A DNA stretch of 64,000 bases. Source: Blastobasis lacticolella. Lineage: Eukaryota > Arthropoda > Insecta > Lepidoptera > Blastobasidae. Position 1 is the first letter of the stretch; every line of letters starts with the position of its first letter. Both the position numbers and the translations under genes were made by a program. Where the stretch lies: the NCBI GenBank assembly GCA_905147135.1, contig LR990044.1:5336122-5400121 (forward strand), given 5' to 3'. Below, in pieces: positions 10,976 through 21,370 of this stretch. The notes beneath the pieces were generated by a model. That model searched no databases and had not been told where the DNA came from. It saw only the letters and a list, made by a program, of their open reading frames with translations.

Positions 10976-11317
10976 ATGGCCCGAATTTGGAGACCGTGGG
11001 AGGATATTTTGGAAGATAATGAGGAGCCACAGCCACAGCAGAGACCCCTTGAGCTCCCACAACAGGCGAGCGTAAGGCAGCGCTTGGTGACGGAGGGACC
11101 GTCGCCCGAACAGTTTCAGATTCAGCGCCTAATAGCGTCAAATTCGTACGCTACACGGCGGGCGAATAATAACCTGGCCGCGAGGAGGAGTCGCGACAAG
11201 AGAAAAAAGCACGCGGAGCCCCTCGCGCGCAACGTGGCTCTCCTGGAGGAGCAATACGCACGGTTAAGAGCGATAAAGCTTAAGTGCTGCTGCAATAAGT
11301 GTCAACGGGACTATTAA
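10976..11317 (+). CDS. bZIP protein, type B copy B1 (intact)
   Basis: Encodes 113 aa from aaaATGG. It begins MARIWRPWEDILEDNEEPQP, a short acidic and Gln/Pro-rich segment, then the GPSPEQ linker and IASNS, then the bZIP at residues about 64-105. The basic region NNLAARRSRDKRKKH keeps the invariant Asn and Arg. Zipper leucines occupy three heptads, then KLKCCCNKCQRDY. One oddity is a Pro (HAEPLARN) directly before the first zipper leucine; other copies have Leu there. AATAAA at 11,337 follows the stop by 20 nt. It is a short nuclear factor by inference; no intron is seen. Confidence 0.75.
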   Translation: MARIWRPWEDILEDNEEPQPQQRPLELPQQASVRQRLVTEGPSPEQFQIQRLIASNSYATRRANNNLAARRSRDKRKKHAEPLARNVALLEEQYARLRAIKLKCCCNKCQRDY

Positions 11318-11336
11318 CCACATGTGTGGTGAAAAT

Positions 11337-11342
11337 AATAAA
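11337..11342 (+). terminator. Poly(A) signal of B1
   Basis: AATAAA 20 nt after the stop codon, followed by a GTGCTC segment. The same arrangement follows B2 and B3. Confidence 0.5.
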
Positions 11343-11364
11343 AGTGCTCAAGGACACCAATAAT

Positions 11365-12207
11365 TATCAATTCAATTCATTTCATTTATTCGTGGTACAC
11401 AGGTTATGCAGTTGTTACAATTTTAGTAGATGGGCCCTCTGTGACCTGCCATCGGCATACAAATTTGGAGTGGGTAATAATTTTAATGTCAATAAAAATA
11501 TAATGTAAAAGTAATTTAAAAATTTATAAACCCCAACTTACTAACAATATTCACAATGACAACAATGTCAAAATAATAAAATTTATTATTAATATGCATA
11601 TAGAACATGCCAAAATAATTAAATAATAGTATAAAATGTCATAACATATCCAAAGTCACATTCTTACTGTTTATTTATACTCCTTGCACGCCAAAAGAAT
11701 CTCGTCAATTGTGTAATACACCCCTTCAACAAGAAAACTGTACAGACGTTTCTTAAACTTGTTAAGATAAGTTTAGTATAGCTTTTGGGATCGCGTTGTA
11801 CAATTTAGGGGCCATCGCAAAAACACTCTTATAAAATAAAGCGGTCTTGCATGGATGGAAAAACATCCATCCATGCAAGACCGCTCAACATGCGGGAAAA
11901 GATCCAGATTTGTTCGCACAAATATTACAATTTCGTAGACATCAATTTCGAAGGCATCGTTAATAATTTGAACCCTTTCAAAAATGGTCTACAACTATCC
12001 GTACGTTTCAGGTTACAGATGGCTCTTAAGCATCTTTTTTGCGCCCTGAATACAGCTTCCTTCCCTGTTGCGCTGCCCCAGAAAATAATCCCATACCGCA
12101 GCACTGAAATTACAAGACCGTGATAGGCTAATAGCACAGTATTTCGATTTACTACCCTAATTCGTTTGTAAATTGCGTACGAGGATTGATTTGTCTTATT
12201 ACAAACA
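11365..12207 (-). mobile_element. LINE, 3' half (split by the DIRS element)
   Basis: The minus-strand frame HGLVISVLRYGIIFWGS, then FRAQKRCLRAI (11,925-12,207), is the conserved region after the RT of Jockey/CR1-like elements. Sequence to 11,365 is degenerate 3' coding and 3' untranslated DNA. The other half begins at 17,153. Joining the two flanks of the DIRS element restores the phase. The LINE itself sits in the B-tail of unit 1. Confidence 0.8.
11841..11884. repeat. Perfect 18-bp palindrome with 8-nt loop
   Basis: Arms 11,841-11,858 and 11,867-11,884 are exact reverse complements. It lies within LINE sequence and looks like a fold-back duplication. Confidence 0.85.
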
Positions 12208-12272
12208 TAATTAACTATTAAAAGAAACTTACCTGTAAGGGAAGTTCAATAGTAATTATGCGAGCTGGTTCT

Positions 12273-12426
12273 TCTGATAGATTATATACTTATTGTAGAT
12301 ATGCGCATGTATATCCGTTGCCACAAGAGTTTAAAGCTCCTAAAAAAAAGAAAAAATATCCCCCTCCTTGCCGCACCCCGCGGCCTCCCGCGCCGGTCGG
12401 ACCTCACGCGCAGCCATCTTGTCATT
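12273..12426. repeat. DIRS left inverted terminal repeat
   Basis: I read it as identical in reverse complement to 16,982-17,135. It is GC-rich in its inner half. Confidence 0.9.
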
Positions 12427-12507
12427 TAGTGTAAAGCTCAAATTTATTTTCAGTAAAATTAGGGGAATTACGATATATACCTATATCTGGGTAGGGTGGG
12501 TTGCTCG

Positions 12508-12631
12508 TATATAATCTATCAGAAGAACCAGCTCGCATAATTACTATTGAACTTCCCTTACAGGTAAGTTTCTTTTAATAGTTAATTATGCTTCACTGGT
12601 TATTCTGATAGATTATATACTTATTGTAGAT
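12508..12631. repeat. DIRS internal complementary region
   Basis: The first part (to about 12,590) is complementary to the outer left end 12,208-12,290. The second part (12,586-12,631) is complementary to the outer right end. The two meet at the ATTATG hexamer. This is the template arrangement DIRS elements use to rebuild their ends and form a circle. Confidence 0.88.
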
Positions 12632-12706
12632 GTTTAGAGCATGAAAATAAATTTCAATTGTTATATATCTTTATATTTTGCCAACTAATTAACAATCAAT
12701 AGCAAC

Positions 12707-13553
12707 TTAAATCAATATTGCTCTTGCAAAACTTTCCTCTAGAGTGTCCTCTATGACAGGTCCATTATAAAAAGCCGCGAACGTACGGGAGGAATTAGTC
12801 CAGCCCGCTGCTTTTCTGAGAAGCTGGAGGTTAACGCCACACCGGCTAGCAGCTGACGTGGCAGCATGCCGGGTGCTGTGAGCGGAGAACACATCGGTGT
12901 TCAACCCACTCTCCTCCAGCATATTTTTAATCCACCTACTCAGCGTTTGTGAGGTCACTCTAGAGTGCAGTTTCTTAAAACGAATAAACAAATAATCATT
13001 ATTTGCAGCTCTTAATGGTCCTATTCTTTCTAAATAACACTGCAAGGCTTTTGCAGGACATACTTCTGGCTTTTCATTAAAGAAAGGCAAAACCAGTAAG
13101 GGCTGTGTTCGATTTACACCCGAAGTTTTAATCATATCTGGAATTTTAATTACAATTTTTGAACCTTGAGCATCTATATTACCAAGTTTGATTGCATGCA
13201 ATGTAGTTAATTTAGGCATGCAATGTAGTTAATTTTTTTGATAAATTATCTAAAGGAATCGTTTCATTGGGATGAAGTGTACATAGTTTGTTTAAAACAA
13301 TTGTTGGATCCCACGTGTAATCATACTTTGGGAGTGTAGGAGATCTCCTAAAAACACCTTTTAAAAACCGTGATATTAAACCATCTTCCATTTGTTTACC
13401 TAATATTAGGGTTAGAGCGGATCTGTAACAATTTAAGGTACCATATTTAGCGCCCTTCCCATAAATTGTTGTGAAAAACTCTAAGATAATTGATACTGAC
13501 GATTCAAAATGATTATAACTATTGATCTTACAAAATTGATGCCATTCCTTCAA
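12707..13553 (-). pseudogene. DIRS tyrosine recombinase (frame broken by 22-bp duplication)
   Basis: Two overlapping frames, 13,553-13,212 and 13,219-12,707, form one recombinase. The N-terminal SAM-like part holds WHQFCKINSY and YRSALTLI. The C-terminal catalytic part has HSTRHAATSAA (His-x-x-Arg), GWTNSSRTFAAFYNGPV with the Tyr nucleophile, and a Gly-Trp before it. The break is a 22-bp tandem duplication at 13,194-13,237. The usual box I Arg that precedes TLHAIKLGN in this family is not visible, so a short in-frame loss there is possible. The likely role was joining of circular cDNA to the target. Confidence 0.85.
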
Positions 13554-13606
13554 TGCTGACTGACATTGATTGAAAGTATTCTTAGATAGAGAGTCTATGA
13601 GAATAT

Positions 13607-15530
13607 CTAAGGCCTGAGAAGGCGCTCCTCATCTCGAGAATGCTTCCCGCACAAAACTCCTGCCATCAAAGACAGTTTCTTGTGTAGAGGATGTCTCCTC
13701 CTGGAAGGAGAAGATAGTAATTTAGAATTTGCGTTAAGAATAATTACTTTTGAAATACATAGTTTTTTGAATAAAGGATACCAAGGCTGATTTGGCCAGT
13801 GTGGGACAACTACAATTCCAGTTGTTTTATCGGAAATAATCTTATTCAAAACTTTTAAAACTAATGAAAACGGAGGAAATGCGTAAAACAAGTATTGACT
13901 CCAATTTAATGTAAAAGCATCAACGCAAAACGAATGCGGATCACTAAACCATGATACATATTTAGAGCACTTGTAATGAAACCTGCTGGCAAATAAATCT
14001 ATTTCCGGAGAAAATAATTCATTAACTATAACTTGGTAAGGTGACTTTTGTAGCTCCCATTCTGTGTCACAGTGTTTCCTCCTAGATTCAAAGTCCGCTG
14101 CAGAGTTTTCCGATGAGGAAATGTAAGAAGCAAAAATATTTTTTTTTTTTTGGATTCGCATAATGCCCATATATCTTTTGCAATCTGATTTAAGTGTGGA
14201 TATTGGACACCTCCCATCCTATTGATATAAGAGATGGCAGTCTTATTGTCTATATGCATAAGTATTTCCGAATTGTAAATATTTTTAGAAAATATTTTTA
14301 ATGAAAATAATGCTGCTAGAAGTTCTAATTCATTTATATGTTTCTTAGACTCGGTACTAGACCAGGGTCCACTTGCTCTTTTGTCTTCACAAGAGGCTCC
14401 CCAACCGGTCTTTGAAGCGTCTGAATAAATTTCCAAAACGTAACTATTTTGTCTAATATTATTAAAAGTTGTATCTATATTATCTAGCCACCACTGGAAA
14501 TCTTGTTGTAGGTAATCAGGGATAATCATTGTTTTATCGTAATTTTCATACTCTAACAAGTTTAAATGTTTAACACGCTCAAATAATTTTGTGTGAGACC
14601 AACCATAAGCTACTGCTGGGCACGCTGATGTAATTAGGCCTAAAAAACGTGCAAACCTTCGTATACTACATGATTCCGTGTAACTTAAACTTAAAGCTTC
14701 GGATTTAATTAAAGAGCGTTTTTCATCTGGGAGAGATATTGTCATATACTTTGAATTAAAACGAAAACCGAGATATTTGCATGTCAATTTTGGAGTTAAT
14801 AAACTCTTTTCATAATTTATAACAAATTCCAGAGACTTCAACAAGGTTTCAGTGGCGAGTAAATTACGCTTACATTCCTTATATGTATTTCCTACTAGCC
14901 ACAAATCGTCTAGAAATATGACTGATATATGGCCCAAACTACGTAGGTGTTGTACCACAGGCTTCATTAATTTTGTGAAGACAAATGGAGCCACATTTAG
15001 ACCAAAGGGTAACACAGTAAACTCATAAAGCTGTGTTTTAAATTGAAATCGTAAGTATTTACGATCGTTTTCATGTATGTTTAATAAAAAATAGGCATCT
15101 TTCAGGTCCATCGTGCACATATAACAGTTTTTATGCATTAATTTAATGACACTCCTGTAATCCTCTAGTTTAAAATGAGAGGTACTAATAAATTTGTTAA
15201 ATGACTTCAAATTTAGTATCATACGTTTGTTTCCATTTGTTTTATCAACTAAAAAAATTCTTGATTCAAATTGATTTTTACATGGAGAGCATTCTCTAAC
15301 AGCACCAATAGAAATGAGTTTAATAATTTCCTTTGTAAAAAACTTATCTTCTTCATTATCATGAGGAATTGTGTTAAGAGGAGTGTGTTGATGAACACGT
15401 TCGGTAAAAGGTATACGGTAGCCTTTAACCCAAGAAAGTACAGTTTTGTCAGATGTAAGACGTTGCCACTGAGAATAAAACTGTTTAATTCTGCCTGCAT
15501 GACATCTTACCTCGGCTATGCGCGCTTGAC
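13607..15530 (-). pseudogene. DIRS pol: RT, RNase H and methyltransferase-like domain
   Basis: The RT reads from about 15,530, overlapping the gag end in another frame. It has RMILNLKSFN, MDLKDAYF (block A), FGLNVAPFVF (block B) and VIFLDDLWL (block C, FLDD). RNase H follows: IYSDASKTGWGAS (Asp), INELELLAAL (Glu), MHIDNKTA (Asp). The frame changes in a run of 13 T on the + strand at 14,139-14,151. After it comes SSENSAADFESR, then EIDLFASRFHYKCSKYVSW and YAFPPFSLVLKVLNKI, which match the phage Dam-like region of DIRS elements. No start codon is seen, so expression may need frameshifting or the start may be lost. Confidence 0.87.
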
Positions 15531-16936
15531 TGGTAGAAGGCGCTGGCTCGTCTGCGCGCGGCGCGCGGTTGTTGCAGGCGCCTGACGACGGTCGCGGTAT
15601 GCTCCCGCTGGCAGTTGGTTGTAAGCAGGTAGCTCGCGGTATGCTCCCGCTGACAATTGACTGTATGCAGTTACCATCCGGCGTGACGAGCCCCTCCAGT
15701 TTAAAGCACTCGACGGCTGAGAAATGTTGCTGGTTTTTACTTCATTCCTAGATCGTTGGTTGGAAATCTTAGGTTTAGATTTAATTTCCGTCGCTGATTT
15801 TGAACAAGCTTTGGTTGCTTTTAGCCTTTCGTACAGACCCTCGCCAAACAACAGATAATCACGGGGCAAATCCTTAATGGCGTCATTCGTGTTTTTGGTT
15901 AAAGCTTGAGCTAATAGTGACCTTCTAGTAATGGTTTCTACGAAATGTAAGTCCGCAAGGATCTGACCGCTGTCTCCTAAGTACTTAATAAATTGATCGC
16001 GAATATCCTTGTCAGGTATCTTGGTAGCGACATCTATCGCCCTTCCGATGCATGTGATTCCAGCACCCAGCTGCTGTTGTTTGTACTCTAATTTCGAATC
16101 TCTTTTTATCGACGATTCTTGTACCGCCGCTTTTATTTCGTCGTTTAGCTTCGGCGGTCTAATTAATGTACAATTTGACGGAGGAAGGTAATTCTTAAGG
16201 AGATCGGAACGTAGTTCCTTTTTTATCCCTTTTTGTAGAATATTATTCCATCGAATAGCGATGTGGGCGTGAATATCGCCACTAAAATCATTACTTAATG
16301 TAGGATCTTCTCCCAAAATATAGAAAATATCATTCGTGACGGTATCATCGTTAACTGTTGCAGCTGAAATTAGAAAACCAATTTGAGTTACCTATGGGTG
16401 ATACATTTTCAAGACACTGTTGCGTGTGACATCCAGTCAACCCTTGTAACATTGTTTTAGACATTACGTACGACATCCAGTCAATACTTGTAATGCTAAC
16501 ATTCGGATTGCGTACGCCATACAGACAATACTTGCAATCGATTAGTTGGAGGTAGATATTTTTCAACGATTATCATGATTTAAACATTACGTACGACATC
16601 CAGACAGTAATTGTAATGTTAACGTTCGGATGCGTATGTCATACAGACGATACTTGCAACCGATAAAAGTGAGGGTAGGTATGAATAGTAATATGATTAT
16701 GGATATTTTTAAAATTCATGGGTACTACTAACCTTCATTGGTACAGCCGTCCAACTCATCCGATGAGCTATCGCTAGATATCACACGTGCCTGCCGAACC
16801 CTTTTTGGAGGGGCGAATTTGGGCACGAGCTATTTGAATGACTGTCCGTAGATTCTGAATCACTAATCACGCGATATCGTTTTCGCAATTGATTCTCCAA
16901 CTTCCGAATTTCTTCTCCAATTTTTGATGAATTCAT
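15516..16936 (-). pseudogene. DIRS gag-like ORF with probable intron
   Basis: The main exon (16,363-15,516) holds NYLPPSNCTLIRPPKLNDEI and KQQQLGAGITCIGRAID, a DIRS gag signature, and ends with Gln/Ala/Tyr-rich repeats (QLSAGAYRELPAYNQLPAGA). Upstream, MNSSKIGEEIRKLENQL begins at 16,936 with a short coiled coil and a Ser-rich part. It changes frame once near the CCCC run at about 16,805. A GT at 16,732 and an AG at 16,364 would join exon ends in phase (Glu/Ala codon) and remove 369 nt. The intron is my inference; the gag identity is firm. Confidence 0.75.
16411..16680. repeat. Direct repeats inside the DIRS gag intron region
   Basis: Two diverged copies of about 100 bp begin ACATTACGTACGACATCCAG at 16,461 and 16,584. 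A partial third lies before them at about 16,411. They fall in the proposed intron and interrupt no frame there. Confidence 0.75.
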
Positions 16937-16981
16937 GATTCGATATGTGTGACGTGTGAACAACGGAACACAAGAACATAC

Positions 16982-17135
16982 AATGACAAGATGGCTGCGC
17001 GTGAGGTCCGACCGGCGCGGGAGGCCGCGGGGTGCGGCAAGGAGGGGGATATTTTTTCTTTTTTTTAGGAGCTTTAAACTCTTGTGGCAACGGATATACA
17101 TGCGCATATCTACAATAAGTATATAATCTATCAGA
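16982..17135. repeat. DIRS right inverted terminal repeat
   Basis: Partner of 12,273-12,426. The gag start lies about 45 bp inside it, so the promoter probably sits in the repeat. Confidence 0.9.
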
Positions 17136-17152
17136 ATAACCAGTGAAGCATA

Positions 17153-18817
17153 ATCGATGTGCGTATTCCAACTCATATTCCAATCCAAGTGTAGGCCTAA
17201 AATTTTTGTGACATTCGTATTTTCGATTAGTTGACTGTTTTGAATAACGTTTGTTTGTTGAGTGTCCTTGTATCGTTGCTTAAAATTAATAATTTTAGTT
17301 TTATTGAGACTGATTTGTAGGTTGTTATTTTCCAATCAGTCAATTATTTTAGTAAAAAAATATTATTTATGACAGTTATATTATTACAAAGCACCGTGCA
17401 GTCATCAGCAATTATAGTAATATAATCATTAATTGCATTTACAATGTCATTAATATAGATAATAAATAATAATTTTTACGGAATCCTTTTTGCTGGGGTA
17501 CCAGTATTTTTTTCTTTTCACAGTACTGATAAAGAGAGGCATATATAACTTTTTCTATTATTTTTGAAAATATAGGGATTAATTCCTAATATTCTCACGG
17601 TCATTTTTTTTTAATATTGGTTTTATTATCGTTAATTTAAAATTATCCGGGAAAACACTTTCAGAGATGCATAGATTTGTGATGTGGCTAATTGGTAAAG
17701 AAATAATATTATGTGATACATGTTTCACTAATTTGGTGTTAATGTTGTCATAGCCAGTACTGTTCGTGTTTTTAATTATCATATAAATGTCATGTGGAGT
17801 GGTGGGAGTCATATATAAAGAATTTAGTTCATTATCGGGGATAGTTTTCTTAAAATTTGTTGTTTTTGGCCTGGATGTAGTGGTGCTAGCGTCAGTATAA
17901 TACCCATTAAAAGATTGCGCTATGGTGGTTGGATCACGGATAGTGCAGCCGTTTGATTTGATTTGAGTTATAATTTAATTTGGGAATTGCTGTTTAGTGT
18001 TATTGATTATTTGCCAACTAGCCTTAGATTTATTATTCGCTGTCATAATATAATTATTATTTTGAGATCTTTGTGTTAACTTTATAATTTTATTAAGCCT
18101 ACTAGAATATTTTTTAAATGAATTTTTGTCTCTTTTTTTTTTTGTAAATCTGTATTTCCACAAGAGATCACGCTTGCGTCTTGCACATAATTTTATCCCT
18201 TTAGATAACCATTTTGGGCGTCTTTTTACAGTATGTTTTATTCTGATTGTTGGAAAGCATATATCGTAGAATGTTAAAAATATATAATAAAAGTTGTTGA
18301 AAGAATCATTGGCATTATTGCTTGAATATATTTCAGAAAGGGTTAATTGTCCGAGACATTCAGCAAACTTCTTTAAGTTTTCTTCAGAATAATTACTTTT
18401 CTGTGTATACCAGCTAGTTATAGTGCAGTATTTTTTTACAGGGCAGCATACTAATTGAGCAGTATGGTCCGAAATACCGAATTCCAGCACCTCACCTTTG
18501 CTGCCTTTAATATTATGGATTATATTGTCTATACATGTACCACTTTCCAATTTTGTGGGCTCTCTAATTGCAAATTTAAGGTTGTAGGCTGAAAGGACAT
18601 GCGAAAATTAAGAGAAAAGATTAAATTTATTTAAAATATTGATATTGAAGTCACCACATAGAATAATTTTATTATTATAAGCATACAATGTCAAAATTTG
18701 ATGTAGATTTTTTAAAAATATGTCAAAATGTTTAGATTGGTCAAAGTTCTTTGGTACTCTATATAGGCTGATTATTATTAAGTTATGATAAAGTAATTTA
18801 ATTGCACATTTTACACA
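17153..18817 (-). pseudogene. LINE, 5' half (endonuclease to RT), decayed
   Basis: Minus-strand frames carry an endonuclease piece with GDFNINI (about 18,650-18,670), then FGISDHTAQL, the linker RRPKWLSKGIKLCARRKRDL, RT block KNTNSTGYDNI (about 17,760), an ADDCTVL C block near 17,400, and LGLHLDWNMSWNTHID ending at the DIRS junction. Several stops and frameshifts are present. It is cut at the 5' end within the endonuclease at about 18,817, where the B-tail of unit 1 resumes. Confidence 0.8.
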
Positions 18818-21130
18818 TTTAGGTTAGGTTTACTTTTTATTAGTTTATTTTTCGTGTAGTGCTCGGTATTTCAAACTACATTTCATACTTGTAAGTGCCA
18901 CAAACTGACATTCTCTATTTCTACTTCTTTTAATTTAGAAGCTATCCATGGCATTACCTACTGGTGATTTTGTCAACTAAGAACCAAGAATTCAAATTAT
19001 TATCATTATCTTTATAAATGTGTTTTATTTTCTTTACTTGCTTTCGTCAGTTATTTCAGTTATTGTTTTAGAGGTGAGCAACGCATTGATACCTCTGGTG
19101 TTGCTAAAGTCATAAGAGTCAGTGACCACTTTCCCAGATGGCCCGTTTGCCTATTTACCTAAAAAAAATTATGATTCTAGGTGTTTGACAGAAACGGCTC
19201 CGTCTTTTTAATAGTTTGATCAAACTTTAAAAACCAATTTTCAAAACCAATGGTGTAGAATATTAATTGTGTGTAAATGTAAAATTAATGTTTATTATTT
19301 ATTTATTACTTTAACAGTTTATTGTGCACAGGAAATACATAATGAATTACAGGCAAAGTAATAAATGGCACAACAGGCACAACAGGTTTATTGGGTAACC
19401 TCAGCAACGCTATAGGTATTACGACCATTATTGACGCCTAAAGATTTTGAATTCGACTGCAATCTTAGAAAAGCAAATTTTTAGATTTCTAGAAATAATC
19501 TAGTAGTTGTCGTTTATCAAAACTGTCCCAACTGTATATTCAGAATAATGATAGATATCTATCTATCATTATTAAATATTATATCTATCTAGATAAACTC
19601 TTTGTTACTCACAAAATTACAAAATGAAATTATCTGCATGGGCTGTAATTTGCATATTGCCGCTGACGAAAAAAATCACAATCACGCTGTACAACAAGGA
19701 CCTTGAATACTTAATTAAACCCCTTTAGAAAGTAGCTTACACCTTCGTAAATTTCTAGAGGCTGTAACTGTGTAAAATCTACAAAAAATGATAGAAAAAG
19801 CCCACTCGCATCAAAATTAGCACGTGCCTGTGGTTCGTGACAATGGATCACTTTCCTATTGAAGACCCTTTAACGGTTCCGTGCAAAAAATTGTTTGTGT
19901 GTAATATTTACGTTTGAATCCTTTTCGAAATTGTTATTAGTTCATTTAGTTCTGTCGACACTTGGGTCTATAGGGATTCATTGTACTCAGTTATTTTAAA
20001 TAGGTTACTATTGAGTCATATTGTCCAACGTGTCTGTGGCTCTGTTTATCTGAGTTTCTATGTATCAGTCTGTGGCATTGTAGATCCCGAACGGATAGGT
20101 CGATTTGGATGCAGTTTTCTCTGTCTGATAGCCAATTTTAAGACGGTCCCTTTGTCTCGATCGAGAGCTTTGTTTTATTAAAATCAATAATGGTGATTTC
20201 GATTATATTTGAGCGTAACATGAGTACTTGGTAATGGGGTTATGCGATTTTTTCTGTCGGTTCGTTTATAAATAGAATTGTTTTTCTGTCGGTGAGAAAG
20301 GTCTCCCTCCACCCTAATGCTCCATGTAGGTTTGTTATCCCAACCTTTGATAAAATCCATCCTCGTTGCCATTTATTCCATCGGGAGCTCAAAATAACAC
20401 AGCCAGTCAGTACAAACTTTAAAAGAAATACAGCCACCTTCAACTTATACAAATTGTAATCATTTATCTATTCAATATGGTTCCAACGAAAACGAGTGTG
20501 GAACGAAGTAAGTTACTACTTGTATCTAACAGAATTTTACGCGGACGAAGTAGCGGACAAAAAAGCTAGTTAAGTATATTCCTATCTACGAGCACCGGTT
20601 TATTAATGGCTCTGTTTACACATATTTTCTATATACCAATAAAAGTATTTTATTGAAGTTGGTGTTATAAATAAATAAAATAATATATAAAAATTAAATT
20701 TTCTCAGCGCGCTGGACTCGCGTCTAATCATTAGAGTTTTTAAGTCGATATATTAAAAGTAGCACTGAAAGGTCGTCACTCATCATAGACTGTACACACG
20801 TGTGCACCTACGACACTGGTTTTCGTGGAGCTTTCCTACAAACAGTGCATCTATCATTACTCGAATTGAATATAAGACAATTTACCTGCGACGCTAACCG
20901 TGGCGACAAAACCTACGCCTACGGATACGGAGACTGGGATTATGAATCAGGTGTAACCAAACATCACAGACAAACCTTCTTTTGGCCCCGACTGAGGCTC
21001 GTCAGTGGATCCTGAATATTGAAGGGGTTCTACTGCCATGCGCCAGTGGCACGTGGGAAAATGCGACGTCCTTAAGCCTCACCTTTTTTTGTTGCAGTCA
21101 CAATCAGCTTTGATTGTAAATAAATAAAGG
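18818..21130 (+). repeat. Non-coding B-tail of unit 1
   Basis: Continues the sequence interrupted after B1 at 11,364. It is collinear with 37,010, 41,220, 49,080 and 53,905. In order it holds a poly(A)-proximal TTAGGTTAGGTTTAC segment, an old LINE tail (19,075-19,165), the conserved module at 19,670-19,900, and a CACGTG segment at 21,045 followed by a splice-acceptor-like TTTTTTTGTTGCAG near 21,085. No frame is conserved between copies. Confidence 0.65.
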
Positions 21131-21370
21131 GGTTTAGCTATTCATTCCAGTCCATTGTTGAATAACCAGACTAAGAGCATATTTTGTTGCATGTTATGAT
21201 TTTTAACGTTCGCTTTTATTACCTAGATCAGGGATTTCCAAAGTGGTCGATATCGGTTTCCTAGGGGTCGACATAAACGAAAACTGATTTTGAGGGTCGA
21301 CGAGGTCTAAAAACCTACCCCTATTAAATTAACACAAGTTCTTATTTAAAACTTTCAAGATAGGTAGGTA

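Larger units (their letters stand above)
12208..17152 (-). mobile_element. DIRS-like tyrosine-recombinase retrotransposon, full length
   Basis: About 4.95 kb. It carries inverted terminal repeats of 154 bp (12,273-12,426 and 16,982-17,135) and an internal complementary region at 12,508-12,631. Minus-strand genes are gag, RT, RNase H, methyltransferase-like domain and tyrosine recombinase. No target duplication is seen, as expected for DIRS integration by a recombinase. The hexamer ATTATG is shared by both ends and the circle junction. Confidence 0.9.

Noticed and set aside
20184..20452. Small frames conserved between B-tails (also at 54,840-55,284)
   Set aside because: They lie in duplicated non-coding tails, differ by frameshifts between copies and overlap in several phases.
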